Part shown: positions 44,588-55,613 of the stretch, piece by piece
How positions within the stretch are numbered: the first letter of the stretch is position 1
Layout of the letters: each line of letters starts with the position of its first letter
DNA from: Sophora flavescens
Taxonomy: Eukaryota; Streptophyta; Magnoliopsida; Fabales; Fabaceae
NCBI GenBank assembly: GCA_030762895.1
Contig: CM061065.1
Location: forward strand, 70,416,200-70,480,199
Reading direction: 5' to 3'
DNA length: 64,000 nucleotides
Program-made: the position numbers and the translations under genes
Notes under the pieces: model-generated
Seen by the model: only the letters and a program-made list of their open reading frames with translations
Database searches by the model: none
Told to the model about the DNA's origin: nothing

Positions 44588-45106
44588 TTAAGGCATCCAG
44601 CCTTGAGAATTTTGTTGTTGATGTATGTGCGTCTAAAGCATTTCATGTCTATTGCATGATTTTAGTGTGTGTCCATTGTATGCCACGTACACTGTATTTG
44701 TGTACCGCCTCCACTGCATGTCGCGTCTATGTTTGATTGCATTTCACTTGGACCCGTCCATACTCTTATTTATTAATTGCATTTATTTTGTCTCAAAAAT
44801 AAATTTATCCTTTATTCTTTTCGCTGAGTCAGTAACTTCCATCAATCTCATCAAGACCTTTTTATAGTTTCAAAATACCAATGCCGTTTTATCCTTAATG
44901 ACATGTCTTGTCAAATATTTTCTTTTTGATTTATTTCTAAAAGAAAAACCTTTGAAATTCAAAACCTTTTTAAAGAAACCATCTTCCCTCTGAGAAACCT
45001 TTCACTACCCTATCATCTCTAAGATTACTCGAGCTCTCTATCTCTTTGCTTTCAAACCCTAACTCTCAGTTCACCAAAAAAGGCTTCTTCTTCTTCAACC
45101 CTCAAT
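44588..45106. other. Spacer between SIRE pol and the extra frame
   Basis: About 500 bases, pyrimidine-rich, no gene. Such a spacer is typical before the post-pol frame of SIRE-type elements and may carry a subgenomic promoter or splice acceptor; none is evident. Confidence 0.45.
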
Positions 45107-45983
45107 GTGGACAAACTTAATATGGCTATTGAGCACCACTTCAACTTTGCAGTTTTACAAGACTACAATCAAGATATCAGCAAGTATATCAACGCTGCTA
45201 GATGGGGAGGACTCTTCACTGAGAAAGTATCTGTTTATCCCAATTTGATAAGGGATTTCTGGAGGAGACTTCAAGTCTCTGATACTGATATCTCCTTTAC
45301 TGTACTAGGAAAGAGGATAATAGTTTTTGAGAAGACTATTACTGATGCCATCTTCTGTGCTCAGGCAGGAATGGTTTTTACTGAGTCATGGGAGACTGAA
45401 CTAGGTGGTACTGAGGTCATTGAAGTTTTCTTAATGAGAGAGGATACAGTAAGGAATCATTCATGGAAATCTGTAGAAATGAAGGACATTGGTTGCATCC
45501 TTCATCAACTGCTGAACAAAGTGATTTTTCACAAAGCTGGGTCCAAGGACAACTTGTCTACCTTGCACAAGTTCTGGCTCTGCCATCTCTTTATTGAGAC
45601 AAAGATCAACCTTCCATGAATTGTGTATGGAAGATTCAGGGATGCTGTGATTAACAGGAAGAAAATATCTGCATTTCCCTATTGTCATCTCCTTTCCAAG
45701 ATCTTCAAAGCTCAAGGAATTCATGAATTCATTGCTGCTAGGTCATCTGAAGAGCAAGCATGAATGTTAACTTAAAAACCAATGTCAGCTGCTGATTTTG
45801 GCAACATGAACATTGCAAATATGAATCCCAGCACCTATACTGCTGCTGCCATAGCCAAGACAGAGGAATTGATGAAAGTCAAGGAAGAAATGGTTGATCA
45901 GAACAATGCCGATGTTCTGGGGCTGAAGAGGAATGTTAAGAAGAAAACCACTGCTGCAAGGAAGTCAATGCCTAAACGGCCTA
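45107..45983 (+). pseudogene. SIRE extra (post-pol) frame, first part
   Basis: Open for 170 codons from 45107 (the Met at 45122 is an alternative): ARWGGLFTEKVSVYPNLIRD, FWRRLQVSDTDISFTVLGKR, TLHKFWLCHLFIETKINLP. TGA at 45617-45619 is in frame and similar sequence continues (YGRFRDAVINRKKISAFPYC). A second piece (45782-) starts MSAADFGNMNIANMNPSTYT. The segment resembles proteins annotated in plants as putative transposon or envelope-like proteins, with a fold that includes a conserved Trp-Arg and 'L..FW..H' region. I do not assign a function. Cut at 45983 by Gypsy-2. Confidence 0.7.
45979..45983. repeat. TSD of Gypsy-2 (left)
   Basis: GCCTA, identical to 51422-51426. Confidence 0.95.
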
Positions 45984-47318
45984 TGATAAGCCTCTGGCTC
46001 ATCTAGTTTTATAACTAGAAAAACCTTGGTTTTGTGCTAAATATATCTCGTTTCGCCCAAATTAGATTTAAATTGTCCTCAACCAACACTTTGAGTCTCT
46101 TAAGTAGTTTTTAGGATATTTTAGTTAATTTTGAGTCAAATAAAGCATTTAATGCTATCTTACATTTTCAGGTTAAAAGTGAAGCTCTTGGAGTCAAGGA
46201 AAATGAAGGAAGCAGTGGAAAAGGAATTCTGGAAGTTTCGCCTCGCGAGCTAGGGTTTCGCCTCGCGAGCCCGAAGACCAGCCTGAACAGCAACAGTCAC
46301 CCTTTCTGTCTCGCCTCGCGAATCACCATCTCGCTTCGTGAGCCTGAAGACCTGACTGTGCCAGATATCACCCTATTCTGTTTCGCCTCGCGAAGCAGGT
46401 CTCGTCCCGCGAGCGGGTGAAACCCAGAACATCTATTTAAAGGCTGTTTTAGGGCAGAAATAGGGGGAGGCTACACTTGGAGGTCAGACGGCTGGAAGAG
46501 GGTTCCAACCCTAAAAGGGGATGTTTTCCTTGCTCTGGGAATGGGAGAAGGTTGGAGGATTCTTCTATGAGTGTTCTTCATCTCTTCTCTCCTTTTCTTT
46601 TGTATTGTCATTCATTATGAGTAGTAAAATCCCCTTGTTGTTGGGGTTAGATGTAGCTTTTCTAAACTTGTTTGTATTTGATTTGGTTTCAATGCAAGTT
46701 TCTATTTCTTTATGAGTATTTGATTCTATGCTTAATGCTTTCCTTGGTTTGATCACCCTTGGGATGATTTGTTGCTTTGATAGACAATTGACAGATTGAT
46801 GTTAAGGCATGCTCATGAATCAAATGCCAAGTAGTTTATGAACCTAGACATAGGTCTTGGGGTGCTTGCAATCTTATAAGTCTTGATTCTTAATGCAAAA
46901 TCTCAGATTAATCCACCTAAGACATTAGGGTTTGATTTGGGGTTTTAGGCTCATTCCACCTAAGACATTAGGGTTTGAGTATTTAAAATGACTTGATTGT
47001 CATAATTGAATTAGGAATTGTGTTGGTAACCATTTCATTGCAGTTAAGGGAGGATTAGTGTAGTCTAACCCTGACAATCTTAGCCACATTTCTGTTGCCC
47101 TCCAAGTGTTTGTTAAAATTCCCAAAAGACCAAAAATATTTTATTGCTTTATTTTATATTCTATTTTGATCTTACCTCATACCATAGTTTAGTCTAGATT
47201 TTTGTTGACTTTGTGAATTGGTAATTGGCAACCAATCCATTAGGACGATATCCGGTCTTACCACCGTATTACTTGTTTACAACTGGGTACACTTGCCTAT
47301 TATATAAAAGTTGTATCA
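45984..47318 (+). repeat. Gypsy-2 5' LTR, 1335 bp
   Basis: 40 bp longer than its partner; by eye the difference is two extra 20-bp palindromic modules in U3 (46240-46345). A TATA-like TATTTAAAGG follows the array at 46433. Confidence 0.94.
46232..46424. repeat. TCGCGA-type palindrome array in Gypsy-2 5' LTR
   Basis: Six or more units around CGCCTCGCGAGC / CTCGCGAATC / CGTCCCGCGAGCGGG, separated by AT-poor spacers that repeat GAAGACC. Placed just upstream of the TATA-like box. The 3' LTR equivalent is 50378-50520, with fewer units. Confidence 0.85.
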
Positions 47319-47324
47319 AGTTTT

Positions 47325-47342
47325 TGGTGCCGTTGCCCGGGG
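47325..47342 (+). other. Gypsy-2 primer-binding site, degenerate tRNA-Asp
   Basis: TGGTGCCGTTGCCCGGGG, compared with TGGCGCCGTTGCCGGGGA in Gypsy-1: one C-to-T change and one inserted C. Confidence 0.75.
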
Positions 47343-47517
47343 CTGGCTTTGCCAATATCAGTAGTAACAAGGGAGACAACTAATCTAGACACTTTTATTT
47401 TATTTTTCTGTTTACATATTATGTCTTTCTTTTGTTAGTTTTGTATATATTTGAATTTGTGTTTCTTTAATCTTGGGCCTTATTTGTCTATGAGGTGGAA
47501 ATTGATTTGACAGGATC

Positions 47518-48831
47518 ATGGACTACAATTGTTATCATCCATCTGATGCAGAAATTGAGATGTCTGAGCTTCAGCTGCGGGCAGATATGTTGCAATTGGC
47601 CACGGACATCCATCAAGTAAGCAATACGTTGTCAAGGGCCACAGTCTCTCCTCCACCATTGGTAGGCTATTCTAAATGGGGAAATCAATTTCCCAATACT
47701 TCCACTCCATGGTGGGGGAATCCTCAAAACAATGCTTGGATTGATCAAGAGGAACATTGGGAATCTTCCGCACCTTCATATCAACCACAACCATCTCAAT
47801 GGTATGATGAGCCATCACCATTGGAAGTTGCTTGGGAGAACTTCATATCCGAAATCACAGTCAATTTTGAGCAACCTATTCCGGATGGTCGGTCTCATTT
47901 AGAGGATATTTTGGAGAACTTCATGGTAACAACAATGGAAAGTTTAAAAAATCAAGAAGATACCATTCGAAGTCTCGGGGTACGTATTGAGAAACTCTTT
48001 AACCAACTATCCGAAATGCCAATTGGGAACTTGATGGATGATGATGAAGGTAATGCAATAATGTATGATGATGAAGATGATGCCATAATGGATGAAAAGG
48101 AAGATGAAGAGGTGGGAGCAACCGAGTCAAGAAGAGAATAACCTGTTTGTGAGGACATAGTTGCACCATCTCCCATTGAACCCTTGACTGAAGAGATTGA
48201 GAGGAAAAGGCATTTGGAGGACATCTATTTCACCATGCGTGAGGATGATGATGAACTGTTGGAATTAGATGATTCTATTAGTTCCTATGCATGTGTTGAA
48301 TGTGATGGGAGAAACACTTGTGTGGTTTGTGCTGAGATTTCTGCATATATGGAAGGTGATGGATTTGGTAATGCAGAGAGTGAAGATTGTGTAGAAGCCA
48401 AAGCAGCACCAGTGATCCTCTCGACTTGTTTGCCACCTCACACTGTGAAGCAACCGAGGATGGAGTTCAAGCATCTGCCTGAGAGACTGGAATTTGAATC
48501 TTTAAATATGAAGGCACTATGGCTAGTCCAAGAGGTTGAACCCCATTTTTATTGGGAAGACTTTGTTGATAAAGGGGTCATCTTTGACCCGAGAGGAATT
48601 GAAAAGGGCTTCCCATTTGGAGAAGTCAGCATGGTTTTCGAGCGCTCACTTCCATATTTATGCAGCAGGCCATGGGATCCGGCAGGATCATATTACACTT
48701 TGAGCATTCCTTGGTTGCTGTATCACAGGCAGTGGGACCCCGGTGGAACCGCCTTCATGAGTTTTTCTAAACTTTTTCTTTTTAATTATCTTTGCTTTGT
48801 TTTTCTTTGCTTCGAGTCTTATTTGTGTTGA
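47518..48831 (+). pseudogene. Gypsy-2 non-canonical 438-codon frame, one in-frame stop
   Basis: A single frame from ATG 47518 to TGA 48831, broken only by TAA at 48139-48141. The first 207 codons are Trp/Pro/Gln-rich (YSKWGNQFPNTSTPWWGNPQ) followed by a leucine-rich helical part (LEDILENFMVTTMESLKNQE) and an acidic tail. After the stop: an acidic segment, a pair of CX2C motifs (CVECDGRNTCVVC, 48292-48330) that could bind zinc, then KHLPERLEFESLNMKALWLV and repeated RPWDP/RQWDPGG motifs near the end. There are no gag, protease or RT motifs, though the first half vaguely recalls the linker after a gypsy zinc knuckle. Position directly after the primer site means it would be translated from the genomic RNA. 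Function unknown. Confidence 0.6.
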
Positions 48832-50126
48832 CTGTTGTGCCGGTTAGCTTGATGGACTCTAATTAAATCTAGCATAGATGGACTGCATGATATTTATTGA
48901 CTGTTGATGATTTCCCTCTAGGTTTTGAAAATTGAGAATTGATCCCTATGTGAAAAATTGAAAATTAAACTTTGAGATATTTTGTTGTGATTGCATGATT
49001 TATGATAAGTTTGGGGTGAAGGGATGCACACATTAAGGATTGAATCTTGGCCAAACAATTTGCGAAAAATGTCCAGGTGAGGAATTTGAGCCTCCAACTT
49101 TGTTTTTAATTGTGTGAATCACTTTTAAGTTGCACTTTCCCGGATTTGCTTGAATCTCTTCATGGTTTGCATGCTTATGTGGTTGCATCAAATGATTTAG
49201 TCAATTTTCTTTGAAATAACTACTTGGCCTAAATTGAACCAATCCCTAATGCATGTTCCCTAGTTAGCCACATTGAGCCTAATAAGCCTATTGTTTCTTG
49301 ATGACCTTAAGTGATAAGCCAAAAATCCGGAAAAACCATGTTAACCCAATCTTAGGATTAGGAGGGCATGGATGCTTAGCAAGACAAAGGTTGAAGGAAA
49401 CTAAGTTTGGGGTGGCTACAAGGATATGATATGTTGTTTTGGGTTGAGAAAAAGAAAAATAGAGGTTGGAGCCAAAGGCAAAAAGAAAAAAAAAAGAAAA
49501 GTACAAAAATGTCAAAAAAAGGGTATTATAAGGAAAAGGGCTGTAGTCACCCAAAGCATCAAAAAGAAAAATGGAAAAAAGGAATAAGAATGGAAGTCGA
49601 GGTAAAAAGTTTCATGCTCTCTTAATTCATAGGGATGTAAAGCCTAATACCTTTGAATATCCTACCTTTAGCCAGGCCCTATTATAACCTTTAAATGACC
49701 TTTTGATGTTGCATGCATGTTTTCGTGGGAACCATGTTTGAGATAAAAAATAAAATTCATGGGAAGTGCTCTTGAAATTGAATTTGAGTGAACATTGATA
49801 GCCTTGACAAATTGAATGAATGAGTGAAATACTAAATGCCCTTGTGAGGAAGGCAATTGTTTGAAATTGGTGATCTCCCTTTTGTGTGTAACTTGGATCC
49901 TCAACTTAGATTACTGATTGCATGAATGATAGGATTCTCTTTGTTTAAAGTATATGAATGTGGGGATTACTCTGATGCAAAAAGGGGGAGACATTGAAGA
50001 AAACTGTTTTGATATAATTGCATGAAATCTGTGCGAAATTGATTGAATCCTTTAAGCTTGCCAAGTTTGAGTCTTTTTGAGTTTTGGTTTGCTTGGGGAC
50101 AAGCAAAGTTTAAGTTTGGGGTATTT
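48832..50126. other. Gypsy-2 3' non-coding region
   Basis: 1.3 kb without a gene; purine-rich runs at 49445-49580. It ends with GGGGACAAGCAAAGTTTAAG and the polypurine TAAGTTTGGGGTATTT (50111-50126) before the 3' LTR. Confidence 0.6.
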
Positions 50127-51421
50127 TGATAAGCCTCTGGCTCATCTAGTTTTATAACTAGAAAAACCTTGGTTTTGTGCTAATTATATCTCGTTTCGCC
50201 CAAATTAGATTTAAATTGTCCTCAAGGAACACTTTGAGTCTCTTAAATAGTTTTTAGGATATTTTAGTTAATTTTGAGTCAAATAAAGCATTTAATTCTA
50301 TCTTACATTTTCAGGTTAAAAGTGAAGCTCTTGGAGTCAAGGAAAATGAAGGAAGCAGTGGAAAAGGAATTCTGGAAGTTTCGCCTCGCGATCCCGAAGA
50401 CCATCCTGAACAGCAACAGTCACCCTTCTTGTCTCGCCTCGCGAGCATGAAGGCCTGACTGTGCCAGAGATCACCCTTTTCGGTTTCGTCTCGCGAAGCA
50501 GGTCTCGCCCCGCGAGCGGGTGAAACACAGAACATCTATTTAAAGGCTGTTTTAGGGCAGAAATAGGGGGAGGGTACACTTGGAGGCCAGATGGCTGGAA
50601 GAGGGTTCCAACCCTAAAAGGGGATGTTTTCCTTGCTCTGGGAATGGGAGAAGATTGGAGGATTCTTCTATGAGTGTTCTTCATCTCTTCTCTCCTTTGA
50701 TTTTGTATTGTCATTCATTATGAGTAGTTAAATCCCCTTGTTGTTGGGGTTAGATGTAGGTTTTCTAAACTTGTTTATATTTGATTTGGTTTCAATGCAA
50801 GTTTCTATTTCTTTATGAGTATTTGATTCTATGCTTAATGCTTTCCTTGGTTTGATCACCCTTGGGATGATTTGTTGCTTTGATAGACAATTGACAGATT
50901 GATGTTAAGGCATGCTCATGAATCAAATGCCAAGTAGTTCATGAACCTAGACATAGGTCTTGGGGTGCTTGCAATCTTATAAGTCTTGATTCTTAATGCA
51001 AAATCTCAGATTAATCCACCTAAGACATTAGGGTTTGATTTAGGGTTTTAGGCTCATTCCACCTAAGACATTAGGGTTTGAGTATTTAAAAAGACTTGAT
51101 TGTCATAATTGAATTAGGAATTGTGTTGGTAACCATTTCATTGCAATTAAGGGAGTATTAGTGTAGTCTAACCCTGACAATCTTGGCCACATTTCTGTTG
51201 CCCTCCAAGTGTTTGTTAAAATTCCCAAAAGACAAAAAATATGTTATTGCTTTATTTTATCTTCTATTTTGATCTTACCTCATACCATAGTTTAGTCTAG
51301 ATAGTTGTTGACTTTGTGAATTGGTAATTGGCAACCAATCCCTGAGGACGATATCCGGTCTTACCACCGTATTACTTGTTTACGACTGGGTACACTTGCC
51401 TATTATATAAAAGTTGTATCA
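50127..51421 (+). repeat. Gypsy-2 3' LTR, 1295 bp
   Basis: Same as the 5' LTR with two palindromic modules missing. It ends GGTACACTTGCC...GTTGTATCA. Confidence 0.94.
50378..50520. repeat. TCGCGA-type palindrome array in Gypsy-2 3' LTR
   Basis: Four units (CGCCTCGCGATC, CGCCTCGCGAGC, CGTCTCGCGAAG, CGCCCCGCGAGC). Confidence 0.85.
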
Positions 51422-51426
51422 GCCTA
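51422..51426. repeat. TSD of Gypsy-2 (right)
   Basis: GCCTA, identical to 45979-45983. Confidence 0.95.
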
Positions 51427-53515
51427 TTGGTGGAATTGTCTTCAGAGAACCCACTGATACTGCTCCTAATCCTGCCTCCACACAAAAGGACAAAAGACTT
51501 GATTCTGTCTTATAATGAGGATGAGGATGATGAGGACAGGGTTTCCATCAGCTCTGTACTGAAGAAACAAAAATTGCTGCTTCTACTGATGCTACTGCTG
51601 CCTCTATTCCTACTTGGAGGAGACAACCTTAGAGAAGAGCTAAAGCTGCCATGGGAACTGAGGTAGCCCTTCCTGCTAATGACCCTGTTAAGTTAGCGGT
51701 AGATGCCCTAGTTTCCTTCTTTGAGCTTAGGGTAGATCACTCTATACATGCATCCTCTGTAAATCAAAATCAAACCTTGGATGATGTGCATATTCCCACA
51801 CCCCTTTCACCACAAACAAACTCACCTGATCAACCATAAACAACCTCACCACCAAGACCAAAATTCTCACCTATCTTACTTGAATCTGATCCTTGGTTTC
51901 ATCAACCAAATAATGGAATTAGCCCTGGTGCACCCTTTCCCAAAAATAGAAAAACTAGATTCCCTTACACTCATCCCTCTGTTCTTTATGATGGCAAAGC
52001 TGAAAGCTTAGCGAAGATAAAGAGAGACTGGAGAATCTTATTTCACACCCACCAAACTAAACCTGAAACTATTCTAACCATATGGTATCCTCTACCAGAA
52101 TATGAGTATGAACCTGAAAACATCTACTCATATTGGATTAACCCTGAACCACATACACCTACAGGACCATTTCCATCTGCGTTATTCAATTCCCTTGGAC
52201 CTCTTCTCACCCATCTACCACAGAAAAGATTCCCTCCTAAGAAGATCTACCCAAACCTCATCAAATCACCATCCTTTAAACCTTTCACTGATGGTGTAGA
52301 TAGGCACATCATATCTGACTGGACTCAGGATCCAGGAAAGAAAAGACTTAAAAATGCTCTTGAAAAGAGATCAAGATCATTCAGACATGTTCCATTCATC
52401 ATTGATGCCAACACCAAATGGAAGTCCTTTGTTCATCCCAATGAATATGGTAAAGCTGCTGACTTCATTGATCGACTCCTGTATGCTTTTTGGAAAATGG
52501 AGTTGGAAATGCCAAGATATGTCAAGGTTTCAAATTTTGTGCCTCCAACATGGCTGCATCATTCTCTGGAGAGAACAAGAATGGGATTCAGACCCTACAT
52601 GATATGTCCCAGGCTACCAATGATTGACATGAATAAAGACAAAGATCTGAAGAAGCAGAGAAACATTGGCAAGATGCCTTTTCCTGACAGCTGCATTATC
52701 AATCCAGCAACAATCAATCTCACCGATCAAAATGTAATTGACTACTGGTTGGCTCAACCAATTGAAGATGTTCAAGAGGATGTTGTTGTGGACATCCGGA
52801 GGACTCACATGGTGGAATGTGCATAGGAAACTTCCTCCTATGGACTGACTATTAAAGAGAAGAAATATATTCCTAAAGTCAGAGCGAAGTGTTGCCTTGC
52901 TTACTATAGATTCCTCATCTATAAGGACATCATTGGCATTCTGGTCATAAGTCCTGTCTTTGAAGAGGACTCTATTCATTAGGCCAAAGAATTACCAGAA
53001 CCAGTGCTGCAATATGCTACTTCACCTCCTCCATCACCATCTTCAGAACATGCTGATGAGGAAATTATTGTTGAAGATATGGAAGTTGAGGAAGTTGCTG
53101 AGTCTATTCCCTGACCTAGTACTTCTGAGAAGCGTTCATCTCAATCATTAGCTCTCACAGTCATTCACCCTCAGGACCAACCTCAACAGTTCAGAGCCTT
53201 GGACACCTTGCCAAGTCAAGCACATGCTGAAGACAGGGCTGAAAGCTTTAGACCCTCAATCTATATGCTACCAAACTTTGAAGAGATGATTGGTAGAATA
53301 ATTGAAGAAAAGTAAAGGTTGAAGTGAAGGAACAAGTGAGAGAGCAGGTTGCAGAAGCTCTTGCTCCAACAAACATAATGATGAACCAGATGATGAGCAT
53401 TATGCTCAGCTTTCAACAAAGTCGGAATCTGCCTACACAAATCCCTGCTTCTCCACCAAATCCTGATCCATATCAAAATCAAAACCCTCCTCCTCCACCT
53501 CCACCTTCCTATTAA
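51427..53515 (+). pseudogene. SIRE extra (post-pol) frame, second part
   Basis: Continuation of the frame cut by Gypsy-2. From 51651 to 52826 one frame is open except TAA at 51837-51839: proline-rich (IPTPLSPQTNSPDQP), then NGISPGAPFPKNRKTRFPYT, IYSYWINPEPHTPTGPFPSA, RSRSFRHVPFIIDANTKWKS, FWKMELEMPRYVKVSNFVPP and PYMICPRLPMIDM. After TAG at 52824 it continues with further stops to a last piece (53324-53515) ending in a Pro run PPPPPPPSY. With 45107-45983 the original frame would have been roughly 980 codons. It has a conserved globular look (many W, Y, P, F) but no motif I can name; families of this kind are often labelled envelope-like without proof. Confidence 0.6.
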
Positions 53516-53993
53516 TTTATCTTGTTTCTCTTTTATTACTGTCAATGATGGTCCACACCTTAACCTCTTTATCTGATGGCAAAAAAGGGGGAGAAATGAA
53601 AGAGAATTAACTTTAATGAGAAGAGTAAGTTTTTGAAAAGTATATACTTGTTTGCATATGCATGTCTCTGTTTATGCTTTAATATACTATATCAGTTTTG
53701 AATGCTCTGATACTGTTTACTATGATTTGTTTATTGGTCTGATATATCTTAAGTCTACATGGTCTAACACTGTTTGATATGATATATTTTATTTTCTCTG
53801 AAACTTATCTATAAGTTTGATAAGACTACAAAGCTCTGATTCTATCTCAACTGATAAGTAGTTGCACTGATCTGATAAGCTATACATGTGATGTTAAAAG
53901 TTTGAATGTTGTCTTAGGGGGAGCTTTGTAAGCTTTCTTAGACTTTGCTTCTAAAATTTAATTAGTTTTTGTCATCATCATAAAGGGGGAGAT
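53516..53993. other. SIRE 3' untranslated region with polypurine tracts
   Basis: No gene. A first tract AAAAAAGGGGGAG at 53581-53593 and the proper one AAAGGGGGAGAT at 53982-53993, immediately before the 3' LTR. Confidence 0.7.
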
Positions 53994-55613
53994 TGTTGGA
54001 ACCAAAGTGATTTGGATTTAATTAATCTCTAAGTTTTGATGTTCACAAAAGGATTAAATTTGCTTGGCAAAGTGTTAGTTGAGATCTAACAAGGTTATCT
54101 AGTTTTGCAGGATCACTTGAATCTTATAAGTTATGGATACTTAGAAAAAGTTTTCATATATCTGTTTGGACTTTAAATAAGAAATCCACGTCCACCCGTA
54201 TAGACAGGCTGCTCAAAAGGTTGATAAAGTTATTTATTTATTTATTTGAGTAGATTGAAACTTAAGTAGATGAGGCATGAGAATTCCTAAGTAAAGGAAT
54301 TATTAAAATATTTCATCTAGACGGAATCTAAGTTTCAAATTGAATAGACGAGCTTAACTAGCCACGTCATCAGACAAGATCATTTTTTAAGTGAGTAGAC
54401 GCACTTTAATGCCACGTCACTAGACGGAGATCAAAATAACTCACTGAGATATAGCAAGTCCAAAGACTTTAGTAGAAGAGAGGATATGCCACGTCAGTGG
54501 ACGAGCAAAATGAAAGAGTGAATAGAATTAGTTTCACATAGAACTAAGTAGACGCAGTTTTTAAGTAGACGAGCTCATCTTCAGGATAAGCCTTCATAAA
54601 TAATTTCAATCCGGTTCACAATGAATCATATTCATTTCAAATGATTGATATTTATTTCAAGATAATTTTTGTTCTTCTCATTTGTTTTATATGCTTAATG
54701 CTTTGTTTCCTTGTGAGAAAAACATAGTACCATCGAGGAAATACAAAAAGCAACACAGTACAATGGGAAATATAAAACGATCTGTACGATAACACCTTTA
54801 TGACTGGAAAAGATGGAAGTTACATAAAGGAGGAAAAATAGTTTTCAAGCTGCAAATGCTCAGAGCAGTGAGCCTCCATTTTGTACTACCCTAATAACCA
54901 AGAATACATTTCAGCATGGCCACGATCAAGCTATCAGTCACAACGGATATTGTGCATTTAATGCTATCTCTAAATGGGAAATTCAAAATGATCGTTAAAG
55001 CTTTTCAGGAGTAGAAGAAGGTCACTATAAATAGAGGACCTCAAGCGATGAAGAACAAATTTTGCAAATACATTATTTGCTAGAACTAGCTCTCATTTCT
55101 TTCATTCTTTCAAAAGCAAAAGGCTGTATTCTTTAGTGTGAATATCGTGAAAATATTCAACAGATCTTAAACTTTCATATCCTCACATATAGTGAGTTAA
55201 GAAGATCATAAGTTAAATCTCTTTGTTAGAGTTAGAGCCTGAAGAGGCTTGGTAAGAAAGGAATACTTGTAGCCCGGAGAGGTGTTGAATACTTGGTTGT
55301 AATCTATTTGGAGAAATAGTGGATAAAACCTTCAAGTCGAAGGGACTGGACGTAGCTCTTGGTTAGAAGAGAGTGAACCAGGATAAAATCATCTGCATGA
55401 ATCTTCTATCCTTAAACTCTTACAGCTTTATTTGTTTATACTGACTGTGGGGTTTTGATATTGCTTTTATTAAATGTCAAAAGTTATATTTTAGTGTGTG
55501 CATCTGCTTTATATATCCTGGTGTGAGAAAAATAGTTTTTAAAGGTTGTTTTAGAAAAATTATTAACAAACACAATTCAACCTCGCTTCTTGTGTTTGCA
55601 TGTGTCAACTTCA
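53994..55613 (+). repeat. SIRE 3' LTR
   Basis: TGTTGGAACCAAAGTG...TGTCAACTTCA. Preceded by the polypurine tract at 53983-53993. LINE copy A resumes at 55614. Confidence 0.93.

Larger units (their letters stand above)
45984..51421 (+). mobile_element. Gypsy-2: non-autonomous gypsy element, complete ends
   Basis: LTRs at 45984-47318 (1335 bp) and 50127-51421 (1295 bp) with TGATAAG...TTGTATCA ends and a perfect TSD GCCTA (45979-45983 and 51422-51426). A degenerate Asp-tRNA primer site and a polypurine region like that of Gypsy-1 place it in the same broad group. No protease, RT, RNase H or integrase. It carries one non-canonical frame (47518-48831). Inserted in the extra frame of the SIRE element. 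Confidence 0.95.
33389..55613 (+). mobile_element. SIRE-like copia element hosting Copia-3 and Gypsy-2
   Basis: LTRs at 33389-35011 (1623 bp) and 53994-55613 (1620 bp) have TGTTG...CTTCA ends; TSD CTTAT (33384-33388) against CTGAT (55614-55618), one base changed (the paralogous site at 30800-30804 reads CTGAT). An initiator-Met primer site follows the 5' LTR and a polypurine tract AAAGGGGGAGAT precedes the 3' LTR. The order is gag, protease remnant, RNase H, then a long extra frame after pol. Integrase and RT are deleted. Without the two nested elements the length is about 10 kb. A frame after pol is the mark of the SIRE/Maximus lineage. Confidence 0.92.

Noticed and set aside
46521..46715. 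Hydrophobic 64-codon frame in the Gypsy-2 LTR
   Set aside because: LTR sequence; the equivalent place in the 3' LTR does not support a conserved protein.
49288..49625. Frames in the Gypsy-2 3' region
   Set aside because: Caused by A/G-rich simple sequence; no domain or conservation evidence.
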